From: Porphyromonadaceae bacterium UBA2720
GTDB taxonomy: Bacteria > Bacteroidota > Bacteroidia > Bacteroidales > Muribaculaceae
Assembly: GCA_002353885.1 (NCBI GenBank)
Contig: DEKO01000190.1
Span: forward strand, 1 to 10,619
DNA: 10,619 nucleotides
Direction of reading: 5' to 3'
The notes beneath the pieces are model-generated. The model saw nothing but the letters and a program-made list of their open reading frames with translations, was not told where the DNA came from and did not search any database. Of the stretch, positions 5,296 through 10,619 are shown one piece after another. How positions within the stretch are numbered: position 1 is the first letter of the stretch; each line of letters begins with the position of its first letter. A program made the position numbers and the translations under genes.

Positions 5296-5930
5296 AAACA
5301 TTGAAATTATTATTTGTAACTGCATGTGTCTTTCTTTTGAGTTGCAATAAATCCAATGAAGTAGAAGTTATGCCCTGTTGTCCTACATGTTCAATTCTAT
5401 TTCAACCATATGATAGTGTCTCTTATCAAGAAGCACAACGTTTAGCCCAGACATTTGGAGATCAATTATCTTCACTGCTAGGTGACATTAACGTGCGAGA
5501 AGTGAGCGTTTTACCGGTTAAGCTGTTGACTAACCAACAGCTCAATAGCACAAACACCCGATATCGCGCAGAGAAGATTTTGAAATATCAGAATGACATA
5601 GCTAAAGATATGATTAAAGATGAACATTTCGATGTGATTATTGGTTTAACGAGTAAAGACATTTCGACATCACTTCACAATATTGATGATTATGGAATCC
5701 AAGGTTTGTCATATATTGGTAAAAATAATTGTGTTGTGTCGACTTTTAGAATTAAGAATAAGAAAGATGTATGGAAACTTGTTGCTCATGAATTTTGTCA
5801 TGGATATTTTTACACACAAATGCGACACTGTCCGGCCGATGATCCAACATGCATCATGCGTGACGGACATGGTAAGCCCAATTGGAAGAAGCGAACAAAA
5901 ATTTGCAACAAGTGTTTGGGGCGACAATGA
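5292..5930 (+). CDS. Archaemetzincin-like zinc metallopeptidase lipoprotein
   Basis: 212 aa. A lipoprotein signal ends in FLLSC (C18), so the protein is probably membrane-anchored in the envelope. The middle has archaemetzincin-style signatures: NTRYRAEKIL (88-97), FDVIIGLTSKDIS (113-125) and GLSYIGKNNCVVSTFRI (138-154). These are followed by a zinc motif HEFCH (166-170), H179, C180, C187-I-M189 and C205-x-x-C208. Known archaemetzincins (COG1913) carry HExxHxxGxxHC, Cx4CxM and a distal CxxC. Here the third His is three residues further from the second, the first Cys pair is spaced by six, and the M-to-CxxC gap is 15. An extra CCxxC cluster lies at 29-33. The family assignment rests on motif order, and catalysis is inferred because E167 and all ligands are present. 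It overlaps both neighbours by 4 nt. Confidence 0.72.
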   Translation: MKTLKLLFVTACVFLLSCNKSNEVEVMPCCPTCSILFQPYDSVSYQEAQRLAQTFGDQLSSLLGDINVREVSVLPVKLLTNQQLNSTNTRYRAEKILKYQNDIAKDMIKDEHFDVIIGLTSKDISTSLHNIDDYGIQGLSYIGKNNCVVSTFRIKNKKDVWKLVAHEFCHGYFYTQMRHCPADDPTCIMRDGHGKPNWKKRTKICNKCLGRQ

Positions 5931-6079
5931 TTGGAATCAGACAAAGAATATGCATTGCCGGAGCATCAGCTGTGATTAGAAAACTTTGCAAAACATTTGC
6001 ACTCGTGATGATTCTGTACTTAGGTCTGTCGGAGCAAGAGATTAATATGATAATGAGTAGACCAGCGTTTTTAGTGTGA
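5927..6079 (+). CDS. Small hydrophobic protein, unknown function
   Basis: 50 aa from the ATG at 5927: a basic N-terminus (MIGIRQRICIAG), a hydrophobic stretch (LCKTFALVMILYLGL) and then SEQEINMIMSRPAFLV. The start overlaps the stop of the metallopeptidase gene (ATGA 5927-5930), and its stop overlaps the next start (GTGA 6076-6079), which favours a real coupled gene despite its size. The frame is also open upstream to 5882 within the previous gene. No family is recognised. Confidence 0.45.
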   Translation: MIGIRQRICIAGASAVIRKLCKTFALVMILYLGLSEQEINMIMSRPAFLV

Positions 6080-6447
6080 TAACTACAATCTTCAACAAGA
6101 CAGCACTGTTACTTGTCAAGATTGCACAGAAAGTCAACTTGACATATAACGAGGTCAACATCATCGTCTACTACATGATTGTGCCGCTCACGTGGTGCAT
6201 CATGTTGGATCTTATTTTCAGCAGTTGGCCGTGGATGTCAGTCGTGTGGCTGGCATTGTGTGTGGCTGTCATCTGGTGGCATCGCAAGGACTTCAGCACA
6301 TGGTGCGACTGGGCATTTGAGAAGTCGGTCAATTTCTTGCTATGGTTCCGCCGCATCGGCTGGAACTATTACAAGGCATCAGTCATCATCTGCGTGGTGT
6401 TGCCAATCGCCATATATGTTATATTAATTACCTTATTAGCAATCTGA
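6076..6447 (+). CDS. Multi-pass membrane protein, unknown function
   Basis: 123 aa. Hydrophobic segments lie at about residues 28-46 (NIIVYYMIVPLTWCIMLDL), 48-67 (SWPWMSVVWLALCVAVIWW) and 101-122 (ASVIICVVLPIAIYVILITL). Between the second and third is a loop rich in W, K and R (HRKDFSTWCDWAFEKSVNF). The GTG start at 6076 is chosen because it keeps KIAQKVNLTYNEVN before the first segment and overlaps the preceding stop by 4 nt. The alternative ATG at 6174 would cut into the first segment. It is the last gene of the AT-rich operon and converges on the 1057-aa peptidase gene. I do not recognise a named family. Confidence 0.6.
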   Translation: MITTIFNKTALLLVKIAQKVNLTYNEVNIIVYYMIVPLTWCIMLDLIFSSWPWMSVVWLALCVAVIWWHRKDFSTWCDWAFEKSVNFLLWFRRIGWNYYKASVIICVVLPIAIYVILITLLAI

Positions 6448-6533
6448 AGATGATGAGATTGAAATTAGCTCACTAAAATTCAGGAAAATTTGTGGTAATT
6501 CGCGTTATTTAAAATCGTTACGAAGGTATCCAC

Positions 6534-6568
6534 AAAAAACATCGGGTGGACCACTTGGCCCACCCGAT
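6534..6568 (-). terminator. Rho-independent terminator of the 1057-aa peptidase gene
   Basis: ATCGGGTGG (6541-6549) pairs with CCACCCGAT (6560-6568). The stem extends to 12 bp through one G-U wobble on the minus-strand RNA. On that strand the hairpin is followed by TTTTTT (6539-6534). It lies 22 nt past the stop codon. Confidence 0.8.
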
Positions 6569-6590
6569 GGATATTGAGGTAGTGTTGTGA

Positions 6591-9500
6591 CTATTTCTGT
6601 TCAGTGCTCAGGTCCAGCAGATAGAACTTGGTGTGCTTTTTCTGAACCCTAGTGGCATTGTTGCCCAGCATGATGTTGATGACGGTGTTGATGTCTGCCA
6701 CATCGACCTTGCCGTTGCCATCGACATCGGCACGGCCGTCATAGTTGCTGGCTTGGTCGGTGCCCAGCAAGATGTTGACCAGGATGTTGACGTCTTGCAC
6801 ATCGACCTTGCCGTCCAGGTTGACATCACCCATCAGCCAGCTGGTATCGGGTGTCTGCGACAAGGTCACCAGCTCGATGTTCGACCACTGGCTCTCGGTG
6901 TTGTCGGTGTAGATGGCCTTGACCTTGAAGTTGAACATGCCGCCGCCGGTGAGGTCCTTGACGGTGTAGAACTTGTCGGTGATGCCGGTGATGGTGCGCA
7001 TGGTCGAGTCGCCCTGCTCAACAGCAGCACGGCGCGGAGCATTGGCCGAGGTGTCGGTGATGTCGCCTGCATAGATTTTGACGTCTTGCAGGGCAAAGTA
7101 GTTGGCTCGTGCTTGCACCTTGACCTGGTCGGTCGACGAGCAGTCAAGCACAGCGGTGATGGTCTGGAAGTCGTCGTCATCGCTCGAACCAAGCGTGAAG
7201 TCTTTATAGGCCGATCCGGTCAGGAGTCTAACCGTAGCTTGACCATAGTATGACGGATAGTACGACTTGACTTTGGCCACGACAGTCACCTTGTCGTTGC
7301 CGGTGAGGTCGAGTGTGGGGCTGACAACGGCACCATAGGTCGTGCTGTACCAGCTGGAGCTGGCTCCTGTGATGACGAATCCGTCGTTGATATAGAGGTA
7401 GTTCTCGGCAGTCCATCCATCGGGCAGATAGTTGCTGGCTGTGGATGCGCAGTTGGGCAGGCTGCCCTCGTCGTTGACCACAGCCTCGATGTCGCTGAAA
7501 TCGGCTACGCCACCCGATACAGGTTCGGGCTGTGCCGACTTGGTGGACACTTCCAGAGTGTAGCTGGCGACGTTGGCTGCCGGTGTCTCGTCGGTCCAGT
7601 CAGCGCGGAACGAGGTGTGCTTGATATAATTCTCATCGGCTGCCTGCATCACGGGCACAACCTTGAGCAGTTGTCCGGTTCCGCTGAGGTTGATGGTAAC
7701 CTGATTGGCACCGGCTGTTGTCAGCTTGATAGTGCCGTTATAGGTCTGAGCGGCCTTGGGGTTGAATGTGACGGTGATAGTTTTGCCATTGGCAGCCTCG
7801 GTAGCTGAGATGCTGGTGGAGCTGAGGGTATACACGCCATTGGCATCGGTCAGCGTAGCTTGGATGGCTTCGGTCAGATTCCTGCCCGTGACGGTGAAGG
7901 TCTTGGTGCTGGCGACATTGGTATAGTTGCTACCAAAAGCGATGGAAGTAGCCGAAGTCGTGATGGTGGGCACAGGTACTGAAGCCGAGCCCGAGATGTT
8001 GACCACCACGTCGGCAGCATTTGCGCTCTTGAGCGTGAGTGTTGCATTGGTATTGCCGGCAGCAGTGGGCTTGTAGGTGATGGTGATGGTGCCACCATTG
8101 GTTGAGTTGGCTGTTGCGGCGCTGATGGCGCTCTTGTCGATGGTGTAGTAGCCATTGCCGCCACTCAGTGTTGCTGCGACGTTGCCAGTGAGGTTAGAAC
8201 CCTTGATGGTGACGACCTGTGTCTTGGTCTCACCGGTTTCGCAACTGAATGACACACTGCTGGGTGTAGCAGTGATAGTGGGAGCTGTTGCCGTGCCGCT
8301 GATGTTGACGGTGACATTGTCGGCATTGGAGCTCTTGAGCGTGAGCGTGGCTGTGGTGTTGCCTGTGGCAGTGGGCTTGTAGGTCACCGTGATGGTAGCA
8401 CTGGCCGAGCCGTCGCTGCCGCGGGTGATTGAAGTCTTGTCGATGGTGTAGGCCGCGTTGCCACTCTTGGTGACCGTGATATTGCCCTCGAGGTTGGCAC
8501 CGGTGACCGTGACGGTCTTGGTGTAGGTGTTGCCGATGACACCGCTGAAGGACAGCGATGTGGGGTCGGCAGTGATGGTGGGACCTGTCGCTTGTGGCGG
8601 CTGGATGCCTAAGATCATCTGTTGGTCAGAATTGAAGGTGTAGCCACTGTATCCAAACGAGTTCATTGAGCACCATGCGTCACCGTCGCCACTCCATCCG
8701 AAGTTGACGTGATACTTGGTGTCGCTGCTGCGGAATCCGTCGACGTTGAAGGCGTGGCCACCTGCGCTGCTGGAGACTGCCATGTAGACGACAGGGCGCC
8801 CTGCAGCCATCTCCTCTTGCAGCAGATTGGCCCAGTTGGTAGCTGTGTAGCTGCTCTTCTTGGCCAGGCGGCATGTGCTGCTGTCATAACCAAAGAGGAT
8901 GAACATGTCGGCCACGTTCTGTGCATCGGTGGTGTAGATGCCGCTGCCTCCTGCGCTCTCGGTGCCGTACATCATGTGCTCGGCCTGACCCACATAGCGC
9001 ATCAGTGTAGCCACGGCAGTGCCTTGAGCTGTGGTGTAGCTGCTGTAGGTGTCCTTCATGTTGGCCCAGTCAAATGTGGTCGAGGCCAGAGCCGGATAGG
9101 TGAATGAGACACTGCGGCTCGAGCTGATTTCGAGCTGGCCTGAGTAGCTGGGCAGAGCTGCAACGGCAGTGGTGGGATATTTCCAATAATACAGGACCAT
9201 CGAAGCCGACGTTGCAGGACAGCCAGTGTAGCACTGATAGGTGGTCCCGTTGTAGGTGAATTTGCATTGGTTCCAATAGGGGGCGGTCTGGTCCCACTGG
9301 GCGGTGAGCAGCGGGCCATAGGTCCCGGTCACTGCATTGAGCGACGGTGCCTTCTGGATTGAAGGCTTGTCGACCTTGAGAGCGGGGTTAGACAACAGAT
9401 AGTCAATCTCCTCGCGGTAGACACCCAACCACTCCTTCATGTTCTCGGGCATACGGTCGAGGTTGAGGGGACGGTCGCCGATGGCAAGGATGTCTTCGGC

Positions 9501-9764
9501 CCGGTCATCGCCCGAAACGATGATGTAGTTGGTGTTGGTGTTGAAGATGTAGTAGACAGGTGTCTGCTTGTTGACCTTGCCCATCTCAGTCTTGATGAGC
9601 ACAGGTGTGGTGGCGTTCGACGCCATGACTTTACCGTTGAAGACCTGTTCGGTCATGCACTTTTGCGCTTTTTGCAGCGCTGTTGCCAGGTCGACCGGTG
9701 CGGCCGACAATTGCAGTGCGATGGCTGCGGCAACAAGCGAAAGTAAGAGTTTTGTTGTTCTCAT
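6591..9764 (-). CDS. Large secreted C10-family (streptopain-like) cysteine peptidase with dockerin
   Basis: 1057 aa from the ATG at 9764, chosen because MRTTKLLLSLVAAAIALQLS is the signal peptide. The in-frame ATG at 9803 would add 13 charged residues before it. Propeptide about 22-145 (PVYYIFNTNTNYIIVSGDDR); C10 catalytic domain about 150-390 with C182 (TGCPATS), H337 (GGHAFNV) and N354/W357 (YHVNFGWSG, with F replacing the first W of its paralogue). Then three tandem ASH/HYDIN-like repeats (about 395-493, 495-596, 599-698); an FN3 split around residues 740-920 by a second beta-sandwich (YGAVVSPTLDL, DFQTITAVLD, ALQDVKIYAGD); and a dockerin (about 979-1034) with loops DVNLDGKVDVQD and DVDGNGKVDVAD. 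A basic 23-residue tail (NNATRVQKKH...) follows, unusual because dockerins normally close the protein. Paralogue of the 806-aa gene. Promoter at 9850-9880, terminator at 6534-6568. Confidence 0.93.
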   Translation of the reverse strand: MRTTKLLLSLVAAAIALQLSAAPVDLATALQKAQKCMTEQVFNGKVMASNATTPVLIKTEMGKVNKQTPVYYIFNTNTNYIIVSGDDRAEDILAIGDRPLNLDRMPENMKEWLGVYREEIDYLLSNPALKVDKPSIQKAPSLNAVTGTYGPLLTAQWDQTAPYWNQCKFTYNGTTYQCYTGCPATSASMVLYYWKYPTTAVAALPSYSGQLEISSSRSVSFTYPALASTTFDWANMKDTYSSYTTAQGTAVATLMRYVGQAEHMMYGTESAGGSGIYTTDAQNVADMFILFGYDSSTCRLAKKSSYTATNWANLLQEEMAAGRPVVYMAVSSSAGGHAFNVDGFRSSDTKYHVNFGWSGDGDAWCSMNSFGYSGYTFNSDQQMILGIQPPQATGPTITADPTSLSFSGVIGNTYTKTVTVTGANLEGNITVTKSGNAAYTIDKTSITRGSDGSASATITVTYKPTATGNTTATLTLKSSNADNVTVNISGTATAPTITATPSSVSFSCETGETKTQVVTIKGSNLTGNVAATLSGGNGYYTIDKSAISAATANSTNGGTITITYKPTAAGNTNATLTLKSANAADVVVNISGSASVPVPTITTSATSIAFGSNYTNVASTKTFTVTGRNLTEAIQATLTDANGVYTLSSTSISATEAANGKTITVTFNPKAAQTYNGTIKLTTAGANQVTINLSGTGQLLKVVPVMQAADENYIKHTSFRADWTDETPAANVASYTLEVSTKSAQPEPVSGGVADFSDIEAVVNDEGSLPNCASTASNYLPDGWTAENYLYINDGFVITGASSSWYSTTYGAVVSPTLDLTGNDKVTVVAKVKSYYPSYYGQATVRLLTGSAYKDFTLGSSDDDDFQTITAVLDCSSTDQVKVQARANYFALQDVKIYAGDITDTSANAPRRAAVEQGDSTMRTITGITDKFYTVKDLTGGGMFNFKVKAIYTDNTESQWSNIELVTLSQTPDTSWLMGDVNLDGKVDVQDVNILVNILLGTDQASNYDGRADVDGNGKVDVADINTVINIMLGNNATRVQKKHTKFYLLDLSTEQK
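7671..8582 (-). repeat. Three tandem ASH/HYDIN-like domain repeats within the large peptidase
   Basis: Units at about 8286-8582, 7977-8282 and 7671-7970 each encode about 100 residues with the shared plan PTIT-x-x-P-x-S-x-x-F, TVTGxNL, YTIDKxSI, TITYKPTAxGNTxATLTLKS and VxNISG. Units 1 and 2 are the most alike (YKPTATGNT and YKPTAAGNT), and unit 3 is more diverged (FNPKAAQTY). The 806-aa paralogue has only one such unit. The pattern points to internal duplication of a spacer domain. Confidence 0.8.
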
Positions 9765-9849
9765 GAAGTGGTTATTTTTGGTTATCTCATCTCGTGGTTC
9801 CATAGGCCAGACTCGTCACAGTCGGTGACATTCTGTTGATAAAGATTTG

Positions 9850-9880
9850 CAAAGGTAATAGAATTTCCGAGAATGTGCAA
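9850..9880 (-). promoter_or_regulatory. -33/-7 promoter for the 1057-aa C10 peptidase gene
   Basis: TTGCACA (minus strand, from 9880), 20 nt from TTG to TACCTTTG (9857-9850). It predicts a leader of about 80 nt before the ATG at 9764. The rest of 9765-10055 holds the terminator of the next gene at 9973-10015 and, in 9881-9972, nothing I can assign. Confidence 0.75.
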
Positions 9881-9972
9881 GAGAAAACGGCATAAAATGT
9901 GTTAGAGTAGCAAAATAATGGGTATGAGCTTTTAGGATGCAGACGATTGGCTGCAGATGGTGATTTGGGTTG

Positions 9973-10015
9973 AAAAACTATCGGGTGGACCAGCTTTGTG
10001 TCTAGTCCACCCGAT
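9973..10015 (-). terminator. Rho-independent terminator of the partial dockerin gene
   Basis: ATCGGGTGGAC (9980-9990) pairs with GTCCACCCGAT (10005-10015), and CAG/CTA adds three pairs including a wobble, with an 8-nt loop. On the minus strand the stem is followed by AGTTTTTC. It starts 40 nt after the stop codon. Confidence 0.78.
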
Positions 10016-10055
10016 GACTCATTTGGGTTTATGCACGATTATGTGTGTGCTGCTC

Positions 10056-10619
10056 CTAATTGCTGCTGTTGAGCATTGTGTTGATGACGGTGTTGATGTC
10101 TCCCACATCGACCTTGCCGTTGCCGTCGACGTCGGCTCGGCCCTCATAGTTGCTGGCCTGGTCGGTGCCCAGCAAGATGTTGACGAGGATGTTGACGTCT
10201 TGCACATCGACCTTACCATCGTTGTTGACATCACCCGTCAGGGTGGTGGCCTGTCCGGCCATAGTCACCTGTTTGTTCTTGGTCCAGTTGCCCTCCGTGC
10301 CGTCGATATAGAGCGGCTTGACCTTGAATCGGTAGGTCTTGGCAGGGGTGAGCCCCGTCACGTTATAGAAGAGGTCGGTGATGCCGGTGACAAGACGATA
10401 GTTGGCATCGCCCTGCTCGGCTGGAGCCTTGAGCGTCATTGTGGCTTCTGAGACGTCTCCGTTGTGAATCTCGATGTGACTGATGATGACGCGCTTGCCA
10501 TTCTTGATGGTGGCAAACTCAACCTTCTGCCCAGCCTGTGTGGGCGCATCGAGCACAACCGTGTATTCAGTGTCGGTGTCGGTCATGGCCAGCGTCTGGC
10601 TCGAACTGCCACACGATAT
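10056..10619 (-). CDS. C-terminal part of a third secreted dockerin protein (5' end outside window)
   Basis: 187 codons are visible and the frame is open to the window edge. The ATG at 10586 is internal, since the preceding codons read ISCGSSSQTLA without a stop. The visible part starts in a beta-sandwich (TEYTVVLD... VIISHIEIHNGD) equivalent to the insert in the two intact paralogues. It continues with the second half of the split FN3 (YRLVTGITDLFYNVTGLTPA and YRFKVKPLYIDGTEGNW) and ends in a dockerin with loops DVNNDGKVDVQD and DVDGNGKVDVGD and the tail MLNSSN. By its C-terminal layout it is a paralogue of the genes at 1409-3829 and 6591-9764. Whether the missing N-terminus is a C10 peptidase is inference. 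Confidence 0.85.
   Translation of the reverse strand: MSCGSSSQTLAMTDTDTEYTVVLDAPTQAGQKVEFATIKNGKRVIISHIEIHNGDVSEATMTLKAPAEQGDANYRLVTGITDLFYNVTGLTPAKTYRFKVKPLYIDGTEGNWTKNKQVTMAGQATTLTGDVNNDGKVDVQDVNILVNILLGTDQASNYEGRADVDGNGKVDVGDINTVINTMLNSSN

Noticed and set aside
5683..5979. 98-codon plus-strand frame overlapping the metallopeptidase-like gene
   Set aside because: It lies out of frame inside a gene with strong motif support, and its translation shows no domain or signal.
9765..9803. Alternative upstream start (MEPRDEITKNNHF...) for the large C10 peptidase
   Set aside because: It would place charged residues before an otherwise normal signal peptide. The ATG at 9764 puts the signal at the N-terminus.

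Overview
The window reads as chromosomal DNA of a gut-type Bacteroidales bacterium (Prevotellaceae or Muribaculaceae-like; genus not resolved). The signs are promoters of the Bacteroidetes -33/-7 kind (TTG, 20 nt, TAnnTTTG), almost no Shine-Dalgarno sites, secreted C10 (streptopain-type) peptidases with all-beta C-terminal modules, and many C-terminal dockerin-type calcium-binding modules.

Layout. 1-439: intergenic repeats, the 3' relic of a lost secreted-protein gene, two copies of a palindromic element, and a promoter. 440-1255 (+): a small secreted dockerin protein of unknown function. 1409-3829 (-): an 806-aa C10 peptidase with one ASH/HYDIN-like domain, a split FN3 and a dockerin. 3830-4256: repeat-rich leader, promoter and terminator. 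4267-4508 (-): a signal peptide joined to a dockerin through a -1 frame change. 4509-4849: its promoter, a perfect 18-bp palindrome, and otherwise nothing recognisable. 4850-6447 (+): an AT-rich cluster of small lipoprotein and membrane genes around a divergent archaemetzincin-like lipoprotein, with three successive 4-nt gene overlaps. 6591-9764 (-): a 1057-aa C10 peptidase with three ASH-like repeats. 10056-10619 (-): the 3' end of a third protein of the same kind, cut by the window edge.

How it fits together. The minus-strand genes form a paralogous array of exported enzymes that carry nearly the same dockerin and end in related terminator hairpins. The three whose 5' ends lie in the window share a promoter (TTGCACA, 20 nt, TAnnTTTG), so they are probably co-expressed. 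No cohesin is encoded here, so the dockerin partner is unknown. The AT-rich plus-strand operon looks like an accessory insert between the two intact peptidases.

The most notable points are the frame-shifted signal-peptide/dockerin gene with a G-GGT-TTC heptamer at the junction, the homogenised dockerin-terminator 3' cassette, the archaemetzincin-like lipoprotein with a stretched zinc motif in a tightly coupled operon, and a palindromic repeat with compensatory stem changes. No CRISPR array, tRNA, rRNA, transposase or integrase was seen.
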